A stretch of DNA of 64,000 nt from CAVRTM01 sp963724015 (GCA_963724015.1 CAVRTM010000022.1:248001-312000); one strand, 5' to 3'; counted from the stretch's first letter, positions 37,043-46,546 are shown. Notes: generated by a model from the letters alone, not told the origin. Numbers and translations are program-made.

Positions 37043-37369
37043 TCAGCCGCCGAGCAGCTTGGCCTTGGCCGCGGTGAACTCCTCGTCGGTGATGGCGCCC
37101 TGGGTGTGGAGGTCCCCCAGCCGCTGCAGCTGCGACACCAGGTCACTCTCTGCGGGCGGCGAGGCGCTCTGCGGAGGTGGTGCGGCGTAGCGCTGATCCG
37201 GTGGGTAGCCCTGCTCCGGCGGGTAGTCCTGCTGCTGCTGCGGCGGTGGCTGCTGCGCCGCGTCCTTCTCGGCCCAGCGGCGCTGCTGGCGGCGCTGGAC
37301 GTTGCCGGCGACGTGCGTCGCGGTGCCCGCGACGACGGCGGTGCGTGCGGCCATCCCGAGGAGCCCCAT
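37043..37369 (-). CDS. SHOCT domain protein
   Basis: A 108-residue protein starting MGLLGMAARTAVVAGTATHV. The N-terminal glycine/alanine segment may associate with membranes, and residues 30-80 are Gln/Pro-rich (QQPPPQQQQDYPPEQ). The C terminus is a SHOCT helix pair (SQLQRLGDLHTQGAITDEEF, TAAKAKLLGG), a short module thought to mediate oligomerisation or membrane-proximal contacts. It starts five bases after the DUF6325 stop and is followed directly by YihY, making a three-gene set. Confidence 0.88.
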   Translation of the reverse strand: MGLLGMAARTAVVAGTATHVAGNVQRRQQRRWAEKDAAQQPPPQQQQDYPPEQGYPPDQRYAAPPPQSASPPAESDLVSQLQRLGDLHTQGAITDEEFTAAKAKLLGG

Positions 37370-37374
37370 GTCGC

Positions 37375-37809
37375 TCAGTTCCCGGTCAGTGCGGCGGACT
37401 CGAGGCTGGCCTTGACCGCCTCGGCGGGGATCCGGGCCTGGTCGACGACGCGTGCACCGGCGCGCTCCATGGCTGTCACGAAGCGGCCCGCCCACGTGTT
37501 CTCCCAGACGATGAGCGCGGCTGAGCTGTTCGGCTGGAGGTTGGCGCCCACCTGCGCGACATCCTCGGCGTCGAGCAGGCCCCCGCCCAGCTGCCCGTCC
37601 AGGTCGGCGAACGCCGGCTGCAGGTCCGGTCCCAGGCCGGCCAGCTCCACCGAGCCGACCTCACCCTCGGCATCCTTGTAGATGAAGAGCAGGTCCAGCA
37701 CCCGGACCGTGCCCTCGGTGACGAGGTCACGCAGGGCAGGGGCGATCTCACCCTTGAACTGGTTCCCGGGGAACTCCACGATGAGCAGGTCGACCGGCCC
37801 GATGTCCAT
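37375..37809 (-). CDS. DUF6325 family protein
   Basis: A 144-residue soluble protein. The ATG at 37809 (MDIGPVDLLIVEFPGNQFKG) has a GGAG site; an ATG four codons upstream is less well placed. The pattern of a strand, helix (IAPALRDLVTEGTVRVLDLL) and strand, with a glycine-rich centre and the C-terminal block SSAALIVWENTWAGRFVTAM, fits the actinobacterial DUF6325/DUF1269-like family often found beside SHOCT genes and general stress genes. Function unknown. The gene is divergent from DUF2252 across 108 bases. Confidence 0.85.
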   Translation of the reverse strand: MDIGPVDLLIVEFPGNQFKGEIAPALRDLVTEGTVRVLDLLFIYKDAEGEVGSVELAGLGPDLQPAFADLDGQLGGGLLDAEDVAQVGANLQPNSSAALIVWENTWAGRFVTAMERAGARVVDQARIPAEAVKASLESAALTGN

Positions 37810-37917
37810 GGCGCACTCCATTCGTTGTTCGGGACTCCATTGCAGGAGAGGAGGACCGGGCAGGAATCCCCCCTGGCGGATGAACCACGCCGGACCGTCG
37901 GGCGGCAGGCTGCACCC

Positions 37918-39343
37918 ATGACTGCAACGGTGAGCCGGACCCGACAGCCCGAGGTGCTGACCCCTGACGAGCGTGCCGCGCTCGGCAAGGCGGCCCGCAA
38001 GCGGGTCCCTCTGGAGCTGCACGCGGACTACACGCCGCCTGCCGACCGGCTCGACCCCGTGGCACTGCTCGAGGGCCAGGCGATGACGCCGGGTGCCGGA
38101 CCTGGTGCCACTTCGCTACGGGCGGATGCTGGTCTCCCCCTTCACGTTCTACCGCGGCGCGGCCCTGGTCATGGCGGCCGACCTGGCCGGGACACCGGTG
38201 TCAGGCTTTCGCGCCCAGCTGTGCGGTGACGCCCACCTGTCGAACTTCGGTGTGTTCGCCACGCCGGAACGGCGAATGGTCTTCGACATCAACGACTTCG
38301 ACGAGACACTGCCCGGCCCTTGGGAGTGGGACGTCAAGCGGCTGGTCGCCAGCCTGGCCGTCGCGGGCCGCGACAACGGCTACAGCCGCAAGGAGCGCCG
38401 CCGGATCTGCATGGCGGGGGCGGCGACGTACCGCAAGGCGATGCGAGGGTTTGCCGAGAGCGACCAACCTGGATGTCTTCTACGCCAGCATCGACATGGA
38501 GACGTGGATGCAGGACTGGGGCGAGAACCTGACCCCGAAGCAGCGCCGCAAGACCGAGGCGACCGTCGATAAGGCCCGCACCCACGACTCCATGCAGGCG
38601 CTGGGCAAGCTGACCGAGATGGTCGACGGCGAGCGTCGCATCATCAGCGACCCGCCCGTCGCTGGTGCCGATCGAGGCGCTGTTCCCCGAGCAGTCGGCC
38701 CTGGACCTGTACGCCGCGCTCCGCGAGGTCTTCCAGAGCTATCGCCGCTCCCTGCAGCCGGACCGTCGGATGCTGATCGACCAGTTCCACATGGTGCAGG
38801 TGGCCCGCAAGGTCGTCGGCGTCGGCAGTGTCGGGACGCGCGCGTGGATCATCCTCTTTCTCGGACGCGACGACGGCGACCCGTTGTTCCTGCAGGCCAA
38901 GGAGGCCCAGCCCTCCGTGCTCGAGGCGTACGCCGGCGCGAGCGCGTACGGCAACCAGGGCCGCCGGGTGGTGGCCGGGCAGCAGATCATGCAGGCCGCC
39001 AGCGACATCTTCCTCGGCGCCACGCAGGCCAGCATCGACGAGGGCGTGACGCGGGACTTCTACCTGCGCCAGCTGCGCGACGGGAAGGGATCCGCCGACG
39101 ATCGAGACGATGCTGCCGACCGGCATGGAGGCCTACGCCGGGATCTGCGCCTGGACGCTGGCCAGGGGGCACGCCTGCTCGGGCGACCGGATCGCGATCG
39201 CGTCCTACCTGGGCCGCAGCGACCGGTTCGACCGGGCGCTGGCGGACTTCGCCGAGACCTACGCCGACCAGAACGAGTCGGACTTCCATGAGCTGGAGAC
39301 GGTGGAGCGGGCCGGCCGGATCAAGACCCTGCGCGGTATCTGA
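37918..39343 (+). CDS. DUF2252 family protein, four frameshifts
   Basis: A protein of about 475 residues, reconstructed across inserted bases near 38095, 38465, 38660 and 39095; at each point deleting one base restores family sequence (for example MT-RVPDLVPLRYGRM, FAES-TNLDVFYAS, DPP-SLVPIEALFPEQ and GSA-TIETMLPTG). The block LCGDAHLSNFGVF and VFDINDFDETLPGPWEWD contain the HxxN and D motifs of a kinase-like fold. DUF2252 proteins resemble aminoglycoside phosphotransferase-type kinases, but no reaction has been shown. The ATG at 37918 is the only good start. It ends before a strong terminator. Confidence 0.8.
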
Positions 39344-39345
39344 GC

Positions 39346-39395
39346 GGCGCACGTCAGCCCCCGCGGGCCCCGTCCCGCGGGGGCTGACGTGCGCC
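39346..39395. terminator. 22-bp perfect bidirectional terminator
   Basis: The arm at 39346-39367 (GGCGCACGTCAGC...) pairs without mismatch with 39374-39395 across a six-base loop. It separates the convergent DUF2252 and LuxR genes and is the longest perfect stem noticed in the window. Confidence 0.8.
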
Positions 39396-39422
39396 CGGAT
39401 CGGATGAGCTCGTGCGCCTGGC

Positions 39423-42179
39423 TCAGATGAGCTCCAGCTCGCGCGCCCGCCGGATGGCCTCGTTGCGCCGCGACACCGACAGCTTGCGCAGGATGCTGCG
39501 GATGTGGGACTTGACGGTGTTGACCGACACGAACATCGTCGCCGCGACCTCCTCGGTGGTCAGCAGCTCGGCCAGGTGACGCAGCACCTCGGTCTCGCGG
39601 CCGCTCAGGGCATCGACGATGATCGGGAGCGGCCTGCCGTCGCTGCCCTGCTGCGAGACCGGCACGAGCCTGGGAGGAGCGACGGGGCCGGGCGAGCCGC
39701 CGAGCCACGTGGCAGCCGGCTCCATGGACGCCTCGGTGCGCAGCATCCGCCGTACGTCCCTGGCGGCGTCACGGAAGGGGCGTCGCAACGACTCGGGCCG
39801 GGCCAGTCGGACACCGCGGCGCAGTGCGGTCACCGCCTGGTCGTGGTCCCCGGCGACCAGGCGGGACTGGGCCTTGACCAGCCAGGCGTCGACCTGCACG
39901 TCCACCGGGACGCCGTCGCAGCGCTCGATCGCCGCCGGGTCCAGCAGGGTCGCCGCGGTCAGGTCACCGTGTGCGAGGCCGGCGCGGGCCAGCAGGACCG
40001 CCGCCCGGTGGCTCCGGGGGTCCGGCAGGCTCTCGGCCACCGACAGCGCCGCCTGCGGCCGCCCGGCCATGAGCTCCACGGCTGCCAGCTCCTGGGACAC
40101 CAGGTCCCGCAGCCAGCACGGCAGCCCCTCGGCGGTGGGCAGCGCCGCTGCCTCGTCGGTCTTGCGGGCCCGGCCCACGCGCGACCGCAGCACGGACAGG
40201 AGGGCGTCGACGACGACCTGCTCGTCGGGCTCCATCGGCGTCACCGGCATCAGCATCGCCGTGCGCGCCGCGTCGGCGTCGCCGCTCTCCACGAGGGTCC
40301 AGGCATCGGCGACCACGAGCGCCGCCGGCAGTGGAGCGGCAGCGGTGCCGGCCTGCTCGCCGGCCAGCGCGACAGCGGCGTCGACCAGCTCGCGGGCACG
40401 GTTCAGGTGATCCTGCAGGGCCTCGGTCAGGGCCAGCCGCGCCAGGCTGGCCAGCTGCTCGGGCCCGAAACCGGCCTCGGCGCACACGCCGACCGCGTCG
40501 CTCAGCGTGAGCGCAGCAGTGGGCAGGTCGCCGGTGGCGAGCTGGGCGAGCCCCTTGGCGGAGAGCAGCAGCGAGAGCAGCTGGGCGTGCTCCGGACCAT
40601 CGGGGTCGGCTGCCGTTCCACGGCCGGCCGCCGCCGTCCCTGCGGCAAGGGCACTGAGGGCCTGCTCGGCCCGGGTCGCGCACACGAGGGTCTCCCCCGG
40701 GTCGGCGCGGGTCGCAGCAGACGCCAGCCGGGTGGCAGCAAGGGCCACGTCCAGGTGCGGCTCGGGGACCACGCCAGGAGCCTGCTCGACGAGGTCCAGC
40801 GCCACGTCGCACGCCGGCACGTCATCCCGGGCGAACGCGACCGCGGCCCGGACGACTCCGGCAGCCGCGCCGGGGGTGTCCTCCGGCATCTCGGCCAGCC
40901 GCTGGACCAACGGCGGGCTCGAGGGGCGCAGGGCATCGGCGATGAGCCCGTCGTCGACGACCATCTCCGCGGCCTCCTGCCAGCACCCGGCCGACCCGTA
41001 GTGCGAGACGGCCTGCAGGGCCATGCCGTGCCGGGCGAACCAGCGGGCGGCGTGCAGGTGCAGCTCCGGCACGAGCTCAGGTGTGAGGTAGGCCAGCTGC
41101 GCGCGCAGCAGCTCGCGCAGCAGGGGGTGTGCGCGGTAGCAGCCGGCGAGGTCGCCGCCGGCTTCCATCAGGATGTTCCCGCGCACCAGGGCGAGCAGCG
41201 CCATGGCGGCCCCGGGATCGCCGGTGAGGTCCTCGGCCAGCTCGACCGGGATCACGTCAAGCACGCTGGTGCGCAGCAGGAAGTCGCGCAGCTGCGCCGG
41301 CTGGGCGTCCAGGACCTCGCCGGTGAGGTACTCCGCCAGGTTCGCGTCCTGCACCCCGGCCAGCCACCGCTCTGCGCCGGCGTTGCGCTCCGCCCGCGGC
41401 AGCTGTGCCCGGGCGAGCGCGGTGAGCTGCAGTCCCGCGGCCCAGCCCTCGGTGTGCGCCACGAGCGCGTGCAGGGACTCGTCGCAGAGGTGGATGTCCG
41501 AACGCTGCAGCAGCTCGCGCGCCTCGGCCTCGGTGAAGGCCAGGTCGGCGGTGCGGATCTGCGTCATGGTGCCGGCCATCCGGTAGCGCTGCACCGGCAG
41601 CAGCGGGTCGACCCGGCTGAGCAGGACCAGGCGCAGGCTGGCGCCGGCCAGCCGCAGCAGGAGCTCCAGCTGTCTCGGGACGTCAGGAGTCGCGAGGCGT
41701 TCCACCTCGTCCAGCACGAGCACCACCGGTTCGTCGCGGTCGAGCAGGTCGGTGGCCAGGCGGATGACCAGGTCGTCACCACCCGCCTGCCGCGCCGGGA
41801 CGCTCCCGCGGTGCGGCAGCTCGACGCTGGCGCGTCGCAGGGCCTCGGTGACGAAGAACCAGAAGTTCTCGGGTGCCTCGGCGGCTTCGCTCAGCGTCAG
41901 CCAGACCACCCGCCACGGCACACCGGGGGACTCCATCCAGTCCGCGGCGAGCGTCGTCTTCCCGGACCCTGCCGGCCCGCTGACCAGGGTGAGCGGGGTC
42001 TGCCGCACCCCGGCAGACAGCCGCTCGGTCAGCCGCTCGCGCCGCAGCGGCGGGTCAGGAAGCCGCGGCGGGGTGTACATCGTCGTCAGCATCAGGAAGT
42101 CCGCCGTCGACGGCTGCGCGACCGGGAACCCGGCAGCGTCCCGTCCACTCGTCGTGTGGGACGCAAGTTGTTCTGTCAC
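39423..42179 (-). CDS. MalT-like LuxR family transcriptional regulator (STAND ATPase)
   Basis: An intact 918-residue regulator. The P-loop is LVSGPAGSGKTTLAADW near residue 70, and Walker B is VVLVLDEVERLATPD near 155. A helical repeat region covers about residues 350-780. The C-terminal LuxR HTH is LSGRETEVLRHLAELLTTEE and VAATMFVSVNTVKSHIRSIL (residues about 850-910). Proteins of this class couple ATP-dependent oligomerisation with ligand sensing to activate transcription. Its start is a GTG at 42179. The neighbour across 134 bases is the divergent gene at 42314, which it may control. The inducer is unknown. Confidence 0.93.
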   Translation of the reverse strand: MTEQLASHTTSGRDAAGFPVAQPSTADFLMLTTMYTPPRLPDPPLRRERLTERLSAGVRQTPLTLVSGPAGSGKTTLAADWMESPGVPWRVVWLTLSEAAEAPENFWFFVTEALRRASVELPHRGSVPARQAGGDDLVIRLATDLLDRDEPVVLVLDEVERLATPDVPRQLELLLRLAGASLRLVLLSRVDPLLPVQRYRMAGTMTQIRTADLAFTEAEARELLQRSDIHLCDESLHALVAHTEGWAAGLQLTALARAQLPRAERNAGAERWLAGVQDANLAEYLTGEVLDAQPAQLRDFLLRTSVLDVIPVELAEDLTGDPGAAMALLALVRGNILMEAGGDLAGCYRAHPLLRELLRAQLAYLTPELVPELHLHAARWFARHGMALQAVSHYGSAGCWQEAAEMVVDDGLIADALRPSSPPLVQRLAEMPEDTPGAAAGVVRAAVAFARDDVPACDVALDLVEQAPGVVPEPHLDVALAATRLASAATRADPGETLVCATRAEQALSALAAGTAAAGRGTAADPDGPEHAQLLSLLLSAKGLAQLATGDLPTAALTLSDAVGVCAEAGFGPEQLASLARLALTEALQDHLNRARELVDAAVALAGEQAGTAAAPLPAALVVADAWTLVESGDADAARTAMLMPVTPMEPDEQVVVDALLSVLRSRVGRARKTDEAAALPTAEGLPCWLRDLVSQELAAVELMAGRPQAALSVAESLPDPRSHRAAVLLARAGLAHGDLTAATLLDPAAIERCDGVPVDVQVDAWLVKAQSRLVAGDHDQAVTALRRGVRLARPESLRRPFRDAARDVRRMLRTEASMEPAATWLGGSPGPVAPPRLVPVSQQGSDGRPLPIIVDALSGRETEVLRHLAELLTTEEVAATMFVSVNTVKSHIRSILRKLSVSRRNEAIRRARELELI

Positions 42180-42268
42180 GTGCCTCTCGTCTCTGCCGGC
42201 ACCCTGCGCTCATCCCCCGGGGACGACTCCAGCCTCGACGCGCGCGCCCACACTGGAACAGGGACCAA

Positions 42269-42304
42269 AGGCCGGTGTTTCCGGCCTCGGCTCTCTCGTC
42301 CGAG
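42269..42304 (+). promoter_or_regulatory. Overlapping hairpins at the ribosome site of the tandem-domain gene
   Basis: Hairpin A pairs AGGCCGG (42269-42275) with CCGGCCT (42281-42287). Hairpin B pairs CTCGG (42286-42290) with CCGAG (42300-42304). They share two bases, so they compete at the join, and B covers the start of the AGGAGG ribosome site (42303-42308). This recalls the arrangement before the gene at 47471. Confidence 0.35.
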
Positions 42305-42313
42305 GAGGTTCCC

Positions 42314-42727
42314 GTGCAGCAGGCGTACGACGTCAAGGTGCTGGGACCGCTGCCCCAAGCGGTGGTGACAGCGCTGGGGCACGCACGGATCGGGGACGCG
42401 GAGGCACGCACCGTCCTGTCCACGCCCCGCCTTGATGCGACCTGCCTGGCCGGTCTGGTGTCCCGGCTGTCGGCCCTCGGCCTGGAGCTCTCTGAGGTGC
42501 GCCGCGGCCCCTTGCACGCGGAGATCGAGATCCGCGGCATGCTGGGGCCGTGCCTCCAGGTGGCGTTGTCCGATGTCGCCGACGCGATGGCGCGGTGGCG
42601 GTGCGTGCTCCTCCTCCGACTGCCCGGCCCACGCCTGACCGAAGTGCTGCAAGCGTTGACCGACAACGACGTTCCCCTGCTCGCCATCCGCGCGGTGACA
42701 GCGACCCTGGCACCCGCCGGTTGGTGA
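42314..42727 (+). CDS. Small protein with a tandem pair of a 60-residue domain
   Basis: A 137-residue protein starting at GTG 42314 after GAGGAGG. Residues about 4-64 (YDVKVLGPLPQAVV to LGLELSEVRR) align without gaps to the 79-residue protein at 47471 (YEVRVTGPVPSTLV to LGIELIEVRQ). Residues about 68-128 (AEIEIRGMLGPCLQVAL to VPLLAIRAV) follow the same pattern of a first strand, G-x-L, helix, TVL-type strand, helix and last strand, so the gene looks like an internal duplication with a diverged second copy. The fold resembles a small alpha-beta sandwich. Single-copy relatives are common in actinobacteria with no known function. It is divergent from the MalT-like regulator. Confidence 0.7.
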   Translation: MQQAYDVKVLGPLPQAVVTALGHARIGDAEARTVLSTPRLDATCLAGLVSRLSALGLELSEVRRGPLHAEIEIRGMLGPCLQVALSDVADAMARWRCVLLLRLPGPRLTEVLQALTDNDVPLLAIRAVTATLAPAGW

Positions 42728-42784
42728 TCCAGCCTGCGGGCGACCCCAGGGCCGTCGGGTGCGGAAATCCGGCTCAGGGTCGAA

Positions 42785-42840
42785 CCGGGCTTGCCGGCGG
42801 GGTCAACGTGCCGGCGGGGTCAAGCCGGGCTTGCCGGCGG
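42785..42840. repeat. Short direct repeats
   Basis: CCGGGCTTGCCGGCGG occurs at 42785-42800 and again at 42825-42840, and TGCCGGCGGGGTCAA at 42792-42806 and 42809-42823. The array lies in the convergent gap and runs into the last codons of the minus-strand membrane protein; slippage during replication is the likely origin. Confidence 0.6.
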
Positions 42841-44208
42841 CATCGCCCCTCCGGCGGCGGTGGGGCCCGGGGGCCGCCCGAGGAACTCGATCACGGCCAG
42901 GCAGACCAGCGCGAGCACCGCCAGCAGCAGCACGACACCTGCTGTCGGGCTGGTCCAGAGGGTCAGTGCGAGCGCAGCCGCGACGACGACGAGGATCCGC
43001 AGCAGCCGCTTGTGCCCGTAGACCCAGGTGCCCACCCGGCCGGTGCGCAGCCCGGCGGACTCCGCTCCCCCACGCAGCCAGCCGATACCGTGGCCGAGGC
43101 CCTCCCGGGTGCGCACGGCGGTCACCGTGCCCCCGGTCAGGAACGCTGCGGCTGCGACCACCAGGGCTGCCGCCAGCACCGCCCTCAGCGAGACCCGGAG
43201 GAACCGCACGAGCGTGTCATAGATGGTCGCGGCGGCGTCGTGGGGCACCTGCGGCGGCACCGAGCCGAGGTAGAGCGGCCGCGCCACGGCCAGGATGACG
43301 CCGAGCAGGAGCATCCCGGCGGCGACGCCGAGCGCGGCACCCAGCAGCGCCCGGCGGTGGCTCTTCGCGACGTACACGCCGAGGGCGAGCAGCACCAGGG
43401 CCAGGATCGGCAGCCAGGTGCCGAGGGTGTTCAGCAGCCGGTAGGCGCCCTGGGCCTTGGTGACGTCCTTGGACTGGAACACGGTGAAGGAGGTGTTGAC
43501 GGCCGGGATGTTCGCGGCGATGGTGAAGCCCTGGGCCACCAGGCGCTCCTTCACCTTCTGCACGAACGGCCCCAGGTTGACGGTGACCGCGCCGTTCTTG
43601 GCGCTGACCGCGCCGCCCTGCTGGCCGGACAGCACGTTGACCACCTGCTGGTGGGCCACGCGGTTGGCCTCGGTCCACGCGGTGGCGAACGCCGGGCTCG
43701 CCACCACCTTGGCGACCTGGTCATGCACGAAGCCCTCCACCCCGCTGCTGATCGGTGGGGCGAGAGCCTGCAGCTGGCCCGTGAGACGCGGCGGAAGCCC
43801 CTGCCCCTGGAGGCGATCCAGCAGCTGGATGGTCAGCGCTGACACGTCGACATAGGTGAACACCTGCCTGGTCACCGCGTCGGTGACCGCGGCCTGGACG
43901 TCGGGGTCGTTCGCCAGCGGCGCGACCGTCTCGACGTAGCGGTCGGTGTTGGAGACCGTGTTGCTTGACCAGACGGCCAGCACGGAGAGCGGCGCCAGGA
44001 GGCACGCCAGCGTGATGAGGACACTGGCGACGATGGTGCGCCAGCGTTCCCGGCCCTCGCGCTGACCGGTCGGGCGCCCCGGTGGGACCGGCGGCTGTTC
44101 CGAGCGCGCGTCCGCCAGCTGGCTCTCCAGTACCGCGATGCGCGCGTTCAGCCGGGCCACCTCGCCGTTGTCCATCGGGCGCGTCGCGGGCGCCACCGGT
44201 TCGCTCAC
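42820..44208 (-). CDS. Integral membrane protein with N-terminal coiled coil
   Basis: A 462-residue protein starting at GTG 44208 (MSEPVAPATRPMDNGEVARL) with a GGAGG site. A short coiled coil (LNARIAVLESQLADARSEQ) precedes helix 1 (TIVASVLITLACLLAPLSVL). A large extracytoplasmic domain of about 190 residues follows (NTDRYVETVAPLANDPDVQA to SKDVTKAQGAYRLL), then three central helices and two C-terminal ones (LLRILVVVAAALALTL, GVVLLLAVLALVCLAVIEF). Similar actinobacterial proteins are annotated only as membrane proteins. It is separated from the phosphodiesterase fusion by 61 bases on the same strand and may share its transcript. Confidence 0.85.
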   Translation of the reverse strand: MSEPVAPATRPMDNGEVARLNARIAVLESQLADARSEQPPVPPGRPTGQREGRERWRTIVASVLITLACLLAPLSVLAVWSSNTVSNTDRYVETVAPLANDPDVQAAVTDAVTRQVFTYVDVSALTIQLLDRLQGQGLPPRLTGQLQALAPPISSGVEGFVHDQVAKVVASPAFATAWTEANRVAHQQVVNVLSGQQGGAVSAKNGAVTVNLGPFVQKVKERLVAQGFTIAANIPAVNTSFTVFQSKDVTKAQGAYRLLNTLGTWLPILALVLLALGVYVAKSHRRALLGAALGVAAGMLLLGVILAVARPLYLGSVPPQVPHDAAATIYDTLVRFLRVSLRAVLAAALVVAAAAFLTGGTVTAVRTREGLGHGIGWLRGGAESAGLRTGRVGTWVYGHKRLLRILVVVAAALALTLWTSPTAGVVLLLAVLALVCLAVIEFLGRPPGPTAAGGAMPPASPA

Positions 44209-44269
44209 GGTGTCCTCCGTCCCTCTCGGGCGACTGCTCTGTCGACGACCGTGCACCCCGCCCTGCGGT

Positions 44270-46546
44270 TCACGCCTCCCTCACGGCGGATGACTGTTGC
44301 CGCTCCGGTACGACGGAGGGCGAAGGCAGCTGCCCGTCGTGCGACGGCGGGTCGGCGATCGAGGTGCGCTGACCGGCGTGCCGCAGCCAGCGCACCAGCT
44401 GCCGGTGCACCGCGTCTGCGCCGGCGAGCGGCGGGTCGTCCACCGGCCATGCCGCGGGGTGCACGAGCACGGCCCGGGTCTGCCAGCCGCCGAGACCCCC
44501 GTGGTTGCCCACCAGCTCCTCGTAGGCGCCGACCTCGTCCGTGCCCACGTCCAGCGGGCTGTTGAGGACCAGGTCACCGACGTGGGCCAGACCGGCATGC
44601 CGGGTGACCTCCTGGGCCGCCCGGGGTCCGAACGGAGCCAGCGGGTCGGTGCCCTCGACTCGGTCCTCCTCGAGGTAGCGGATGCCGCCGCGCCCGCGGA
44701 CGACCAGGCCGTGGGCATCGGTGCGCATCGTCACGAACCCGACCCCCGCGTGCGCCACGAGCGCGTCGACCACCCCGGGGTACGCCGTGTCCATCTGCTC
44801 CAGTGTCAGCCGACCGGGAAACGCGGTGAAGTAGACCATCGAGAGGTTGCCGGACGCGATGACCACGACGTCTCCGTCGGTCGACGACGACGGTGGCCCG
44901 TCCGCCCGGACGGCGGCGGACGCGCTCTCGCCGGTCGAGCGCTCCAGGTGCACCTCACCGCCCACCGACCTGCTGTGCAGGGCGCGATGGACCACGTGGC
45001 CTGGCGTCCCCTGCTCCTGGCTCACCTGCGACAGGAACGTGTTGGCCGGACCGGCCGTCTCCTCCAGGCTCGTCTCGGCGCGCACCGCGACGTCGCGGTC
45101 TGCCAGCAGCTCGCGGATCAGCTCCTCCAGCGACTGGCCGTACCGCTGTCGGAACGTCGCCCCCTGACTCTGGCCGTGGTCGGAGAGGACGACGAACTCA
45201 TAGGGGCGGGGCGCCTGGTCGGCTGCGGACTGCAACACACCGATGAGGTGGTCCAGCCCGGCCAACGAAGCGAGCGACTCCGGCCGGGTCGGTCCTGCGT
45301 GGTGGGCGATCTCGTCGTAGTCGGTGAAGTCGCAGTAGATCGACGGTGCGCCGGCCATCATCTGCTCGACGATGAGTCCGGCGTTGAGGTCACGCAACAG
45401 CACGTTGGTGACGGCGCGCAGCAGCACGTAGGAGCCGTGCCGGTTGATCCGCGGCTGCACGTCCCGGCTGCGTTGTCGCCTGGCCTGGTAGAGCTCCTTG
45501 ACCATCTCCCCCACGGAGAGCAGTAGCGAGCGTGTCAGACCGTAGGGGCTGATGAAGAAGGCGGCGTAGCCGCGGGAGGGTCCTCGGTGCCCGGCGGAGG
45601 AGGTGACGCTGCTCATCGTCAGCAGCGCGGTGGGGGCGTCCCCGGTGAAGATGTTGGAGATGCTGACGCCCCCGTCGGCCAGCAGGCCCCGGCCGTCGCT
45701 CAGCCGCTGCTGGATCACGGCGGCGTCCCTGGGGTGGTTGGCCACCAGGAGCCGCCCGGAGTCCTTCTCATACCATCGGAAGGCGGGGATCTGCGCGCTG
45801 GCGCCGTGCAGCAACCCCGCCTGGCTGGCCGGGGTGGTGGACGGCAGCTGGACATCCCACGTGGTGGCGGTGTGGCTGCCCGACCGCACCCACCGCGTGA
45901 GCGTCGGCAGGTCACCGCTCTGCAGGGCCCACTGCAGCAGTGGCCCGGGCAGCCCGTCGACCTGGACGAACACGACCCCCGGCGAGGACGAGGAGGCCGA
46001 GGACGACGAGGGCGTCGATGACGGCGGCGTGGGCGGAGCGCGGCGGGCGCGGCGGCTGCCGCGCGACTGCTGCAGCAGGTAGGAGAGGAAGGCGGCATCG
46101 TCGCCAGCGCCGACCAGCCACGTCACGAGGGCCATCAGCAGGGAGTAGACCCACGACGACCAGAAGACGTCCCAGAAGCCCACCACCTGGATGTCGGGCG
46201 TGAGCAGGAGGGCCACATAGAAGAACAGTGCCTCCGCGAACACCGCCGCGACGAGCACGCCCGCCCAGCCCAGCAACAGCGCGAAGGACGTGACGAGGGG
46301 CCCCAGCAGCGCGGCCACCACGCCGAGCACGGCGGCGGCGAGGAGCACGTCCCACTGCGCGGACGCGGTGACCCCCGGCATCACCCAGATGGTGAAGGAC
46401 AGCACCAGCCATGACAACAGCAGGCTGACCAGCAGCCGTCGGAGCTCGGTCCAGGACGCGAGCCGGCGGCCGCGCAGGAGCCGCCATCCCAGACGTGCGC
46501 GGGCGGGGGCGTGCTCCCCGCGGGTCGCCGTACGCGTTGCGGGCAC
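44270..46546 (-). CDS. Fusion of phage-holin-like membrane domain and alkaline-phosphatase-superfamily phosphodiesterase
   Basis: An intact 758-residue protein. Residues 30-150 form four helices of the Phage_holin_4_2 type (RRLLVSLLLSWLVLSFTIWV and following). After a Ser/Pro linker, residues 180-660 form a type I phosphodiesterase/nucleotide pyrophosphatase domain. Metal and catalytic sites are visible as FVQVDGLPGPLLQ (Asp), LPSTTPASQAGLLHG (Thr nucleophile), CDFTDYDEIAHHAGP (Asp and His) and VVLSDHGQSQG (Asp-His). The enzyme domain is expected outside the cell, hydrolysing phosphodiesters or modifying phospholipids or wall polymers. The start is a GTG at 46546. Fusions of these two domains are known in actinobacteria but uncharacterised. 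Confidence 0.9.
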   Translation of the reverse strand: MPATRTATRGEHAPARARLGWRLLRGRRLASWTELRRLLVSLLLSWLVLSFTIWVMPGVTASAQWDVLLAAAVLGVVAALLGPLVTSFALLLGWAGVLVAAVFAEALFFYVALLLTPDIQVVGFWDVFWSSWVYSLLMALVTWLVGAGDDAAFLSYLLQQSRGSRRARRAPPTPPSSTPSSSSASSSSPGVVFVQVDGLPGPLLQWALQSGDLPTLTRWVRSGSHTATTWDVQLPSTTPASQAGLLHGASAQIPAFRWYEKDSGRLLVANHPRDAAVIQQRLSDGRGLLADGGVSISNIFTGDAPTALLTMSSVTSSAGHRGPSRGYAAFFISPYGLTRSLLLSVGEMVKELYQARRQRSRDVQPRINRHGSYVLLRAVTNVLLRDLNAGLIVEQMMAGAPSIYCDFTDYDEIAHHAGPTRPESLASLAGLDHLIGVLQSAADQAPRPYEFVVLSDHGQSQGATFRQRYGQSLEELIRELLADRDVAVRAETSLEETAGPANTFLSQVSQEQGTPGHVVHRALHSRSVGGEVHLERSTGESASAAVRADGPPSSSTDGDVVVIASGNLSMVYFTAFPGRLTLEQMDTAYPGVVDALVAHAGVGFVTMRTDAHGLVVRGRGGIRYLEEDRVEGTDPLAPFGPRAAQEVTRHAGLAHVGDLVLNSPLDVGTDEVGAYEELVGNHGGLGGWQTRAVLVHPAAWPVDDPPLAGADAVHRQLVRWLRHAGQRTSIADPPSHDGQLPSPSVVPERQQSSAVREA

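Noticed and set aside
39504..42368. 954-codon plus-strand open frame opposite the LuxR regulator
   Set aside because: Longer than the real gene but without domains; the minus strand has a P-loop and a LuxR HTH.
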